In this document: positions 10,769 to 21,620 of the stretch, in pieces
Numbering within the stretch: position 1 is the stretch's first letter
How the letters are laid out: each line of letters starts with the position of its first letter
The notes under the pieces: model-generated
Database searches by the model: none
Seen by the model: the letters and a program-made list of their open reading frames with translations, nothing else
Told to the model about the DNA's origin: nothing
Source of the DNA: Ypsolopha sequella
Lineage: Eukaryota; Arthropoda; Insecta; Lepidoptera; Ypsolophidae
DNA: 64,000 nucleotides
Reading direction: 5' to 3'
Assembly: GCA_934047225.1 (NCBI GenBank)
Contig: OW203998.1
Coordinates: forward strand, 16,135,280 to 16,199,279
Made by a program: the position numbers and the translations under genes

Positions 10769-11008
10769 CAACCACCCGAATTCATACTGGATACTCAGTT
10801 AGTGATCAGGAAAAATGTTTAATGACAAATCAGGGGAAATTCGAAAAAAAAATAATTGTTTCCGTACTGCCTGTACTAGGAATTGTATTTGAACTAGTCC
10901 AGTTCGTACGGGAAAAAACATTTATATTTTATGATTTCGATAAAAGAAGATCATTGAACCTTGTTGCTGATCACTAACCGAGTCTCCAGTATGAATTCGG
11001 GCAGTTTG
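10769..11008. repeat. Foldback with CCCGAATTCATACTGGA arms
   Basis: Left arm 10769-10809 and right arm 10967-11008 pair over ~41 bp (CCCGAATTCATACTGGATAC against its inverse), separated by ~157 bp. Long-spacer relatives lie at 50727-50950; short forms at 22035-22155 and in a LINE 3' region at 39299-39405. Confidence 0.8.
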
Positions 11009-11073
11009 TTCCTCGAGTTATAATCTCGTCTGCTTATGGGCCGTGTCGCGAAAGCGATATCAAACAGTATTAA

Positions 11074-11474
11074 GGCGATACCAAAAAAAAAAAATTAGTT
11101 TTTTTCGAATCCATTTACTCCACTATAACGTCATCTTCGTATTTTATTTTTATGTTTATTGAGTATTTGATTAAGATTCTATTTACGCGATTGGATGAAA
11201 TTTTCTCGATAGAATTTAATTCCGAAAAGACCTCTAAATTGTTTTATTTATTCCAGTAGTTCTGAAATCCTAACTAATTTCATTGTGAAATTGCATTGAA
11301 ACGTGGATATTATGCATTTGTAAAGTCTCCTTGAAAATCTTTTTGACAAAATAATAAAATTATTATAACATTTTATATTAATAAAAAACCGACTTTCCAC
11401 GAATCCGTCCCACTCGCACTGAGGGTTTTTTCGCATATGGAATAATAGAGACGCTAAAACTTTTACGTATCGCC
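11074..11474. mobile_element. TTAA-flanked MITE (piggyBac-like), copy 1
   Basis: The element starts GGCGATACC and ends GTATCGCC, with TTAA on both sides (11070-11073 and 11475-11478). TTAA duplication is the signature of piggyBac-type insertion. It is inverted relative to 51121-51516, to which it is similar throughout. No transposase is encoded. Confidence 0.85.
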
Positions 11475-11728
11475 TTAAGTTTAAATATGGAACCAAACCT
11501 TTTTTCTATTGCTGCTGTTAACTAAACCATGAGATGGGAAAAAGAGAAGATCAGGGAAAACTATAGGGGCAGAAGATAAAGTTTTTCAGAGGGACAAGAA
11601 GTCCTGAAATCTAAAGTAACAGCATGATCCTATAGAAGACCATACAGAGAGAGGTATGTGTGTTTATCTATAACGCTCACAAGTGTGATACAGCTTGATA
11701 AATTACATCATAGTTTTAGTGAACCTGA

Positions 11729-11800
11729 AGGCGTAGCTCAGTTGATACGCGATCATTAGCGTTCGCAATGCGTCTTACCACTGTTCGAAGCGTTCCGATG
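11729..11800 (+). repeat. Possible tRNA-derived SINE head
   Basis: GCGTAGCTCAGTTGATACGC resembles an A box, and CTGTTCGAAGC 40 bp later resembles a B box. No cloverleaf can be closed, so this is not a tRNA gene. Confidence 0.3.
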
Positions 11801-11948
11801 TTGAACAGCTGAATGTTTTACTAAACGCTTTTGCAAAGTTTAGCTCCGTAAACAAACAATGCCGACAATACAGAGCCACGTTCTGCGTACTGCGTTCCGC
11901 GGTCTTTGTAATTTGTACGACGGCTTGGATCTTTGGCAGTCAAAAAGA

Positions 11949-12004
11949 AAAGGGCCAACCACATAGAGCAAAACCCAGAACGCGCTCTGTGTGGTTGGCC
12001 CTTT
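11949..12004. repeat. Isolated 21 bp-stem hairpin
   Basis: AAAGGGCCAACCACATAGAG (11949 onward) pairs with 11984-12004 with one mismatch around a 14-nt loop. It is GC-richer than its surroundings. Confidence 0.75.
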
Positions 12005-12334
12005 AGCTATTTTAGTCACAGTGCAATGTCTTAGTAGTAGATTGATTCAGGGATGTTGAAATAAATTTATTAAATTTTTTCATACATTAATTTCGGTTTG
12101 AATTCAAGCTACTTTGCCGGAAGTAAAAACGCATGTTGCTCCTGTATTGCAGTTCAATAATTGTTCTGTGAGATCAACAATTACACTTTTAAAGTAGATA
12201 AAGTGAAAAATTATTTTCGTAAAGTAGCTGTAATTTATATTATAGCTTATTTATAATACTCGTATATTGGATGAGTTTTAACCAAACCCCAATAATTTTA
12301 GAGGTTTTTAAGAAAAGTTAGTAGAACACATTTT

Positions 12335-12530
12335 AAATGTTAAATAAATCGAATCAAATCGAATGGACACTTTATTTTACACAATAGACATATAAAAAGA
12401 AAAACTGAGTTCTGAAAACATAATTTTGTACAAAGGTGGACTTATCACTTGATGCGATTTCTTCCAAACGGCCTTTAAAATAATGCAAATTAGAAGTGTA
12501 AATTATTAAAAAATCTAACTTAGAAATATA
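12335..12530 (-). mobile_element. Non-LTR element 3' end, AAAGGCGG...GCGATTTCTTCC type
   Basis: On the minus strand it runs through a GAAGAAATCGCATCAAG block to a TTCGATTTGATTCGA tail. The same 3' block (AAAGGTTG..., AGAGATCGCTT..., GGCCGCC) appears at 33080-33200 and 34075-34190, all minus. I know this block as a common lepidopteran LINE 3' region, but not which clade. Confidence 0.5.
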
Positions 12531-12767
12531 ATGTTATCCTAGCCATTCCCATACGGAACAAGTAAAAATAGTCCAAAATAGTCGGATCAGGTCTTTTTTC
12601 TTCAGGTGACCATGATTTCTTTGGATTTTACGGAAACCTTTATGTGACTCTAGCTTTATTTTATTCTTCTACAATTTGTTAAATCATTGGACTTGTTGCT
12701 GCAAGCATCAAATATTAAAAATAAAAGCAAATTATAGAATTAAATGAAACTTGAGGATAATTCATGA

Positions 12768-12854
12768 TTTATATAAAAACGGCTCACCTCAATACGTGTT
12801 TCAATCGGGTTTCCCGGTCATAACACGTATTGAAGTGAGCCGTTTTTATATAAA
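12768..12854. repeat. 32 bp-arm hairpin built on AAACGGCTCACCTCAAT
   Basis: 12768-12799 and 12823-12854 pair with a single mismatch (TTTATATAAAAACGGCTCAC start). The 23-nt loop contains TCGGGTTTCCCGG. It is the most perfect version of the core seen at 8096 and 57000. Confidence 0.85.
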
Positions 12855-12973
12855 CCAATAAAAGCAAACCTTATATTTTGCGAAATATTTCGAACTAGTA
12901 TAAATAAAATAAAAAAAAGCCTAAATAAAGCTATAAATATAAATATATTTATTCATTGTTTTATTATATATTT

Positions 12974-13106
12974 ATACAGATTTTTATAAATGTTATGGTT
13001 GAAATTAATTAGCCGTCGGCTGACGACGTCCCCAAGTGGGTCGAAATATATATCGAAAGTTTTATTTTTTATTTAATTTCAACCATAACATTCATAAAAT
13101 CTGTAT
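12974..13106. repeat. Foldback enclosing a TTTCG...CATCAG-type core
   Basis: Arms 12974-13008 and 13073-13106 pair (ATACAGATTTTTATAAATGT against its inverse). The enclosed sequence, on the minus strand, reads CGATATATATTTCGACCCAC and then TCGTCAG. Confidence 0.75.
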
Positions 13107-13309
13107 ATATATATATAGATATATATATATAATAAAACAGTAAAAAAAGCTTTTATTAAGTAAAAATATTTATTATCATATATTTATTCATAAATTAAGT
13201 AAATTTATATTGCCTTTATCAGCCTATTTCTTTTATTTTTTTGATATATAATTATATAGGTAAATATTTATAAATCAGGCACACCTATAAAACATCACGA
13301 TAAAACCAA

Positions 13310-13360
13310 GATATTTTTCAGGCCCCACTGGTCCCGGCATCAGCTGGAGTAATAATTCAT
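13310..13360 (+). repeat. GATATTTTTCAGGCCCCACT...GGCATCAG core
   Basis: AAGATATTTTTCAGGCCCCA is followed by CTGGTCCCGGCATCAGCTGG. It is a further copy of the core in the 12974, 34287 and 52556 foldbacks, here in long AT-rich surroundings. Confidence 0.6.
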
Positions 13361-14679
13361 AAATTAAATTATTGAGGCTACAATAAAAGTCAACCTGTAT
13401 ACAGGGCGTTCCATCTCATTGAGCCTTGGAAGGAAAATACTTTAAATATTAAGGTAAGGATATTTTACTATGCAGTCATCGTTTCATTTTAGTCAATGAT
13501 AAGGAATTATTGTTTTTAAACTACCTATATTTGTCAATGTTACGTGTAAACTTTTTTAAATAAAGAATTTATTATTATTTTTTTTTTTTTATGTAGGTAC
13601 ACTTTTCATTCACGGGCCCATAAGAACCCGGTCATTTGAAAGGCCATGAATGAGGCCGAAGCCAACATTGAAGACGCCTTTGGTACCACTCAATCTAAAT
13701 TTGGCCTCTCCCTCAATGTATCATTGAGAATTTGAGATACACTAACGGACAGTCCTCCACAGTTGCCAAACTATTGCCAGGAAGGAACCGAGTTGGAGTG
13801 GGCTATGAGGATGCTATGAGGACCGGATATCAGAGCTAACGAGTGAGATAACGGGCATCTGCCTCAAAAATCTCTCACAAATTTAAGTCTAGCAAACGGT
13901 GACTTGCTGCTTGATAACTACCCAGCAATTATAATTATTATTATTGTGTTAAAACAACATAGAAACAGAAATGAATTTCAAGCGTTTGCTCCGTTATCAT
14001 TTTTTTTATCATCACGTTCGTTTTAACAGAGATTAATTAAAACTCTTTTAGCTAATCAGTTTATCTTACTTATTTATTTTATTGACATCACAAATAAATT
14101 GGAAAAAAATTAGCGGCACAGAATATGGGCCAAAGCAACATCTTTATACAAACGAGGTCATTTCGAGACCTCGATTCTCTGTCAGGTAATGATTCGTATG
14201 TGATGTGATAGTAGCTATCCAGAATATGGAGCTGTTTACATCAGAGACTGTGTGCAGAGTTCTGAGTGTTCGGATTTCCATACATTTTGATGCCATTTTC
14301 GAGATTTTTGTTGCACGGACAACTCCGGTGTGAACCTTCAGTTCAAATTCTAATTCAAATCCAAATATTTTATTTGGAAAGTAGGTATACCTACACTTTT
14401 TAACAGTCAAATTTAATCTTATTAAAATATATGTAATAAAGTAATAAATGTACATGAACTAAATTAAAGGTTTAATTTATTTATTTGGCAATATTTAAAC
14501 GATTAATTTACCACGTACCACGTCACCGACAAATTTTTAGACCTGGTAGTCCTCAACCTAAATTTTATGAACTGATTTTTTTTTTTTGGTTTCCACTGTT
14601 AAATTTTCTGAAGACAACATTAAATAAAAAATTTAAAATAAAGAAGTGAAAAATTTTGACAACGCCAGTGCTGGCTTGT
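13361..14679. other. No recognisable gene
   Basis: A somewhat GC-richer patch at about 13600-13920 holds only short frames with stops. The rest is AT-rich. I recognise no family. Confidence 0.45.
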
Positions 14680-14870
14680 TCACAGATCGCTTTTGTGCAC
14701 AAATTGAGGGTCAGACCAGAGTATATGACACAGCGTGATCACCATACATCGAGCTGAAATATTGACCCACTGCCTTCCGAACACCAATGCTACGGGATTT
14801 GAACCCGCGTCATTCAGACCTTTGAGTATTTGAACCACCAGACCACAGAGAAATCTTTTCTAAAGAATGT
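14680..14870 (-). mobile_element. tRNA-headed SINE fragment
   Basis: On the minus strand GTGGTCTGGTGGTTCAAATA (A-box-like) is followed by GCGGGTTCAAATCCCG, a strong B box with a closed T-arm. The acceptor stem does not pair, so it reads as a SINE head and not a tRNA. The body continues GGTGTTCGGAAGGCAGTGGG. Confidence 0.5.
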
Positions 14871-15654
14871 TCTTTTTGTAGAGAATGTATCACCTAAATA
14901 TTGGATGCTTACGTGTGACATTGCCGAAATTTTCTTACAGATTCATAAGTTCATAATTCCTGCAATTCCATAGCTTTTTCCATTAATTGTTTTCTCTTTT
15001 AAAGTTGATTTCAAAGTTTTACATCTACGTATTAAATTTTTTTTCCTGTCAGTTTGATAATTCAAATTAAATCTTCAAAAACAGTTCGCACTAAATACCA
15101 TCCATTTCCATGATGGGATTCACAATATTTTTTTACAGCTGACACTTTTCAAAATTAGATTAGCTGTTATAGCTTACTGTTGTCTCATTCATACACAAAA
15201 AGAAAAAAGAAAATTTGGAAATGTCATTCCTAATACAATTGCAAAAATTTTAGTACTGAAAACGTACTGAAAATTGAGTTTTCTTCAAATTCTCTATATA
15301 TACAAAACGGACATTTCATAGGTAAGCATCTAATAGAATATAGAGAATTTAAATGAATTCTCGTATATAGATCAAAGGGTTCCGTCTCCGTAGACGTCAT
15401 ATGTTTAAATATCCAAAAAAGAACTTATTATGATTTCATTTAAAATCATCCGCATTTTTTTCAAGGACCCAAACAAACGCGTTACATCTCTCATAGCAGG
15501 CCTACACTGTCTTGTGTTACACCGTGGATAAAATGACAGACGAATAAACTGACAAATGAACTTGTTGACAGACTTACAAACTTACGGACGGAAAAACTTG
15601 ATAGCTTATCCAATTTTAAACAGTTACTGTACCTGATATAAATAAACCAATAAT

Positions 15655-15720
15655 AAAACAATAAAATAGGTACACGATATATTTCGAAACACGGCATGGG
15701 GCCATCATCAGTCAAAATTA
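15655..15720 (+). repeat. CGATATATTTCG...GGGGCCATCATCAGTC core
   Basis: ACACGATATATTTCGAAACA then GGCATGGGGCCATCATCAGT. It is the same core as at 34272-34315. No clear arms are visible around this copy. Confidence 0.65.
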
Positions 15721-17904
15721 TTATTATTATTATTTTACTATTATTAAAAAAAGAAATCTTAAAAAAGCTCAATATAATATATTTATACTATAATACCTAC
15801 TAAGATAAAATCGCATTATGAACATTTAAACATAAAACATAACTATGTATTAACTTAGATTAATTAATTTACTTATGTGGTAGATTCTATTAGCACCGCA
15901 AACAAACCCCTAAGGGTTTAAGTGGTGTATACTTAAAAAATGTTTGTGCAACTGTAGGTGTGTAAATAAATAAAAATAAATATTAACATGACATAAATAA
16001 ACTATTTTAATAAAAATCAGAATCAAAGGAAGGATACCGAGTTCCCAATCCGCAACAGCCTTCACGTCGAACAAAAGCGTTACGACTTTGTCCAATCCGT
16101 GACGACTCGTTTTCCACAATTTCACTTTATTCCGACATCACAATCGCTTCAAGTCAGCGACGTTAATAATGGAAGCAGTAAACACGATCCTCATAAAAAT
16201 GTCATTAAATTGGCAAAAGAGATTAAAGAAAATAAGCAAATAATAAAATGCAACGTTGATTCGCAGCAGAGCCTTCTTATTGCTAGTGATGCAGTGGTTT
16301 AATGCGAAGACGAATATCCGCTCTTTTTATAATTTAGATTAAGGCTGTTGTAGCCGCCAACGACCTTGAGTCGACCTGTCGACAGAAACTATATTGAAAT
16401 AACGTTCATCTCAGCGTGTGCACAGCATTACGTCGCTGGGCCTCAGGATAGTGCAAACAGACGATTAAAAATAACAAAAAAAAATTTGGTACCCAAAATC
16501 CTTGAAAAATAATCAAAGGAACTCATTTTATGTTATAATACCGTCAATTTGACTAAGTTTTTATTGGTTTCTTTGCATATTTAATTAATAAAATCGTACT
16601 TTAGTATTAACTTGGACCCTGTTTTTTCAGAAATGTAAAACTCACTTTGACAGGTTACCTGGGCGTTAAAGAACGCAGCCCACGCTCGGAAACATTTGTG
16701 AAACCCCCTCGAGGATATGTTTATGTTTTTACATAATAAGGCGAAAATATTTTTCTTTACCTACTTTAAAAACACAGCAACCTGTACCAAATAAGTATTG
16801 TTAAGAGGCCTCATGATGCCCAAACTTCCATACAAACGCTGTCACCAAATTGTGGGGTATCTATGGAAAGCTATTATAATATTTAAGGCTGAGTCTATTA
16901 ACATTATCTAGATCTATGTTTAAGTCGAACTAAAAATCGGAAAACTTGAGTAATATCTTAAAAACAAATCCCTAATGTACCTACGTAAATTTACCGCTTT
17001 TTTACCAAAAGTGTAGCTGGATGTGCTTTATTTGTTTAGATAAAATCTAAGAAATTTATACGAGCCAAACATCGAAAATATTACCAATATTAATAATAAC
17101 CAAAAATAAAATTTGAAAATGTCCACAGTCTTGCTAAAATTATGTTTTTACTGAAATAAGTGTTCTATTTTGGGCCCGCGCCGGAATTAGCACGAATGTT
17201 TTGTCCTCGCAAGTTTCATGGAGCATGCGTTTTATAGCGAAATGAAACAGTTGGTCACGTCATGATGTCTGTTCTTAATTACCAATTCTGTGCCGCATAT
17301 AATCGTCTCTTTCAACCTGAAAGGGCTCGCTCATATCCGGATATCTCTATCCGTACAAGAAACGACCAGCCCTAGTTCTGATCCTTTGGGAGCCCGTCCT
17401 TGTCGCAATGCTAACGATGTCTCCGCACTGTTTCTGTAATTTAATATGAAACGTGATGTGCATAGTTTAAACTGTGTTTTATGTGATCCCACGGCGATAA
17501 GGTTAACTGTCACTGCTTTATTTTGTGTTTTATTTATCTCTGTTTAACATTTCACTGTTAAATCTATCAGGTTATTTTTTACGTAATATAAAAATAATTT
17601 TATCTACTGCCATACTGCACTGCAATAGGGTAATTACAACATTAAAAGCAGTTTTATAAGTAATTATATTGTATGACCGATGTTGTTACATTACATTATA
17701 ACACCGCAAATTTATTATAACACCGGTAGAGAACTAATTGCAAGCAATAACGGTCTGCCACGCCCTCTTTTCGTTTTCGCTTCTGATTCTTCTCAGGAAT
17801 TTACATACTCAGGTATCATGACGAGTATCAGTACAATATCATTACGAGTATTCTTTTTCTAATTTTTTGTGAAATTGTTTTGTGTTTTTAACAATATATA
17901 TAAA
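15721..17904. other. No recognisable gene
   Basis: Mixed AT-rich sequence. The short frames here have no family motif and no flanking splice signals I would trust. Confidence 0.45.
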
Positions 17905-18000
17905 AACATGATCTTGCTAAGTTTCTTGCCCTTCTTCTTAGAAAGACTAATCGAATGGGCGGAGGTAGGCATGTATTTATATTATGTAACCTATTAAGGG
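17905..18000 (+). mobile_element. LINE 3' region fragment (same family as 39185-39275)
   Basis: CATGATCTTGCTAAGTTTCT to GGCGGAGGTAGGCATGTATT matches the 3' untranslated region of the LINE at 38130-39573. No coding part is attached. Confidence 0.75.
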
Positions 18001-18689
18001 AAGAGCGCAAGACTCCGCGGCCATACAAAACGATTTAGCTTCTCATTTGTACGCTAATGCATTAAATCAAATAAAACTTTGAGTAACTTCATCTTTTTCA
18101 CAACCTACAAGTCCGATTTAACTTTAAATTTCAGATAATCAACACGCTTAGGAAATATAAGCACTTGGAAATCTATTTTTTAAGCTCCAAAATGTTACAT
18201 TTTCATGTTCGATTTTCTTGAGCATTTCTCAAGTAAAAACAATTTATATTGAATTTTGGACCCGTGGTAGTTCATAAATATTTGGAAAATGCAGTTATTT
18301 CGTATGTAGAAAGTATAGGATTTCAGTAAATAGCTATGGGCTGGCATTCGAAATCGCGGGCGCAAATTATATAAATCTAGAATTTCATTCTATCGCATCA
18401 GGGGTGGCGGAGGCGTGCGGGGGGAGAATACGGGACGAGCGATGGGTCACTCGTTTCACTCACCTTACTTGTTAAAACGGTGCATTATCAAAGAGTTTTG
18501 TACCATTATATGGTAATGGAGAAGTTATTGAGTATGGTGGACAGATTTTTCGTGCAAAAATGGGTGAGTACTATTTGTACTTTTTACCTTATAAATACAA
18601 TGTATTTCGTTTATAAATTAGGCCATGCATCTTGGATTTGGCCATTAATTTGATTGGTCTGCAACTCCTTATAACTATTATCCTGCCAT
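18001..18689. other. No recognisable gene
   Basis: AT-rich except for a short G-rich run near 18400-18450 (GGGGTGGCGGAGGCGTGCGG). No frame or repeat core is recognised. Confidence 0.4.
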
Positions 18690-18694
18690 TGCCA

Positions 18695-18810
18695 TCCAAC
18701 ACGCAATGAGAGGCCACGCCAAGTTTTCACTGTGGCGGCGCGGCGCTACGGCTTTTATCAAAGAAAACGCCGCTGCGCCGCCGCTTCAGTCACGTGTTGA
18801 GTAGTGGGTG
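18695..18810. repeat. GC-rich imperfect foldback
   Basis: GGCGGCGCGGCGCTACGGCT pairs imperfectly with ACGCCGCTGCGCCGCCGC about 10 nt on. CAACACG and CGTGTTG form an outer stem. It stands out sharply from the AT-rich surroundings. Confidence 0.6.
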
Positions 18811-18903
18811 GCGCTCCCGCACTTTAGTACATTTGTTTTGGATATAAACAACTATAACTTCATATATTTGTTCTCTCCACACATCGCAAAAAGCTCCTCA
18901 TGA

Positions 18904-18996
18904 TGACAGACAGCAAGAAAATAACAGACAGATAGGCAACAAAGTGATCCTATAAGGGTTCCGTCTTTTTCATTCTGAGGCACGGAACCCTAAAAA
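18904..18996 (+). mobile_element. Tail of the GGTTCCGTA-type repeat
   Basis: GACAGACAGC...AACAAAGTGATCCTATAAGG then GGGTTCCGTCTTTTTC and CACGGAACCCTAAAAAG, the 3' end of the same repeat family as 46737-47015. Confidence 0.7.
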
Positions 18997-19075
18997 GTAT
19001 TTCATTTTAGCCTCTATTACAAAAACTGTTCATAACGACGTTTAGTACCTATGTCTGTTTTAGGTTTGCAAAATA

Positions 19076-19245
19076 ATTTGATCCTATACAGGAGTAAAAA
19101 TAATTATGCAGTCCCTTTTTATTCTGAGAGATTATTCTATGAAACTAATAGATCACATAAAAAAGTGAACTGCGGAAATAAAGGTTATATTCAGATAACT
19201 ACTACTGGGGCTAAATTCAATAACTATCTATTAAGGATGATCGGC
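19076..19245 (+). repeat. Diverged direct repeat, unit 1 (unit 2 at 19443-19610)
   Basis: AATAATTTGATCCTATACAG through TTATTAAGGATGAT recurs about 367 bp downstream as AATTTGACCCTATACAGGAG through TTTCAGATGAT. There are many substitutions and small indels, so it is an old duplication. The function is unknown. Confidence 0.7.
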
Positions 19246-19442
19246 AAAGTTCAAAAGCAGACTTTCATTTATCTGCAAAGTTATTTGATATTTATATATT
19301 ATATCGTTTATCTGATAAGTTTATCTGTTTTTTTATTAACTTTTTAAAAAAAAGTTATAAAAATTATAATCAGAAGTATAGGATTATTAAATATAATAAT
19401 AAACGAAAAATTTAAATATTAAATTTTACATAAGGACACATT

Positions 19443-19610
19443 ATAATTTGACCCTATACAGGAGTTAAAATATTTATGCTGCCGCTCCTGAGAGATTTTT
19501 TCTGTTTAATCAAAAGATCATATACAAAACAGTAAACTAAGAAAACCAAGTAACATTCGGATAAATAATACTGGTACTTAATTTTATTACTATGAATTTC
19601 AGATGATTAT
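19443..19610 (+). repeat. Diverged direct repeat, unit 2
   Basis: This is the partner of 19076-19245. Neither unit keeps an open frame across the shared stretch, so the similarity is not explained by coding constraint. Confidence 0.7.
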
Positions 19611-19958
19611 ATCGACGAGGTAAAAAAAGGAAAAGTACGTTAAAAGTACAGCGAAACGAAAAAAATATGTAAAAAAGGGTTATATACTTAACAAGTTAGT
19701 ATAAATATGTATTGTATATTGTAATAAGATAGGGTTTTAAAAAAAACCTCCAAAGTTGTGAGCCTTTCGTCCTACCGATCAAGCTTTTGATGCGAAAACC
19801 TAAACATTTTTAACGCTCATCACATTAAATTTCAGGCGTATATCAAAAGAAAACAGAACACTCAGCAGTCAACCAGTAAGGCCGATGTTGAAACCTTCAG
19901 GTCAAAATTATACAGGTAAATATTTATTAGGAGAATACACAGATTAAATCGCGCCACC

Positions 19959-20340
19959 CATGACTTTGAAAAGTATACCGGTCTAAAGGTAGATCAAAGT
20001 GGTCATTTGTCGATCCTATGGATGGTTTTCTGGCAGCTAGTCCGGATGGACTCATAGGAAATGAAGGACTTGTAGAAATAAAATGCCCATTTGTAGCCTC
20101 GGAAATGAGTCCTGCAGATGCAATTCAAAAGGGATTGATCACATTTTGTAAGATGACGACTCAAGGCATATAACTGAAAGCAGAGCATAACTATTATTAT
20201 CAGGTCCAAGGTCATCTTCATGTGTCACAATGGGCTTATTGCTATTTTATTGTTTGGAGTTCACATGGGTTGCTTTACCAAAGAATCAAAAGAAATGATA
20301 CATTTTATCAAGAAAAAATGCAAACACCTCTAAGAAACTT
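19959..20340 (+). pseudogene. Decayed YqaJ-type (PD-(D/E)XK) nuclease frame
   Basis: Reading through one frame change near 20010, the plus strand gives HDFEKYTGLKVDQSGH, then DPMDGFLAASPDGLIGNEGL and VEIKCPFVASEM. After an in-frame stop it continues YYYQVQGHLHVSQWAYCYFI. SPDG and E-x-K in VEIKCP are the metal-binding acid and catalytic pair of the YqaJ/lambda-exonuclease fold; the QVQGQLHV-type block is also typical. In insects such domains occur in multicopy, probably transposon-linked genes. The frameshift and stop mean this copy is dead, and its ends are not visible. Confidence 0.7.
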
Positions 20341-20866
20341 TAACATGCACTGGAGTATCTAGAAATATGCCTGCAAGAGAATGTGTTATTATTAGGTAAT
20401 TTAAAATAGAAATTATTAAAAAATCATCATAACATTACATTTTTCATTTATAATGTTATCCTCGTAAATTATTATCGGCACTTGTTAGAATTTACAAAAA
20501 ATGGTCACTAAAAATACTGTATATACCATAATTACGTTTCCTTAACTAAATATCCGGCCGGTTCCGCATAAAAAAATGTCAAGGGATTACACAAAATAGT
20601 AAAAAAAATATATTCAACATTCCGATGTTATTATGTGCGATAACATCTGGATAATAAATAATTTTTATTCTATTTGTCTTTGAGCGAATCAAGCTTTTTA
20701 GAGTATTTTTGAAAATTATTCTAACGAAACCTATGTAGATTACAACGTAATTAATAAACTGAAAAATTACAACATCAATCAGCTCATTGTTACCTATTAC
20801 ATTTATTGATAAAAATAATATTTTATTAACTCTATGAGGTCTTGATGATTGTTACATTAAAACAAA

Positions 20867-21386
20867 AACAGCCAAGTGCGAGTCAGGGTTTCGTTTTATG
20901 GATGATAAATTTAATTTTGTCATTTTTTTCGGAAATTTCTCAACCGCTTTATTTTTCATGTAATCTTTACGTAAACACATATTACCATGATTTTTTCCAT
21001 AAATGTTTTTCAATTTATTTCACTTTTCCTTCAGTCAAAACAAAACATATTTTGGGAAGCACATAATTAAGTTTACGGCCTGTATAGTTATCTAAAGAAG
21101 AGCACAAAATAAAGCGTAAAAAAAAAAACAGCCAAGTGCGAGTCAGGGTTTCGTATTATGGATAATAAATTTAATTTTGTCATTTTTTTCGGAAATTTCT
21201 CAACCGCTTTATTTTTCATGTAATCTTTACGTAAACACATATTACCATGATTTTTTCCATAAATGTTTTTCAATTTATTTCACTTTTCCTTCAGTCAAAA
21301 CAAAACATATTTTGGGAAGCACATAATTAAGTTTACGGCCTGTATAGTTATCTAGAGAAGAAGAGCACAAAATAAAGCGTAAAAAT
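20867..21386 (+). repeat. 260 bp tandem duplication containing a GGTTCCGTA-family head
   Basis: Two ~260 bp units, 20867-21126 and 21127-21386, are almost identical: I see only a few substitutions and one 3 bp insertion (AGA) near the end of unit 2. Each starts ACAGCCAAGTGCGAGTCAGG and contains ATGGATGATAAATTTAATTT, as do the repeats at 9 and 32.9 kb. The near-identity marks a recent event. Confidence 0.95.
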
Positions 21387-21620
21387 TGTTCGTTAGACGA
21401 GTATTACCACCAGTTTCCGTTTCCAAAACCAATTGAATTTCACAGTAAATATCCATTTAGTTACTCATATAACACAGTAATCGTCCAAAATATTTTACAT
21501 ACTATTATATTGTGTTCGTTAGATAAACAGGAACAGGAGATCATTCATTTTTTATTTTGCATGTTGTTTCTTTTGAATTAAATAACCAAAGGCACTAAAA
21601 ACGAAAGTACGAAAGGATGT

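Noticed and set aside
14780..14860. Possible tRNA gene on the minus strand
   Set aside because: The B box and T-arm are good, but the acceptor arms do not pair; it fits a SINE head better.
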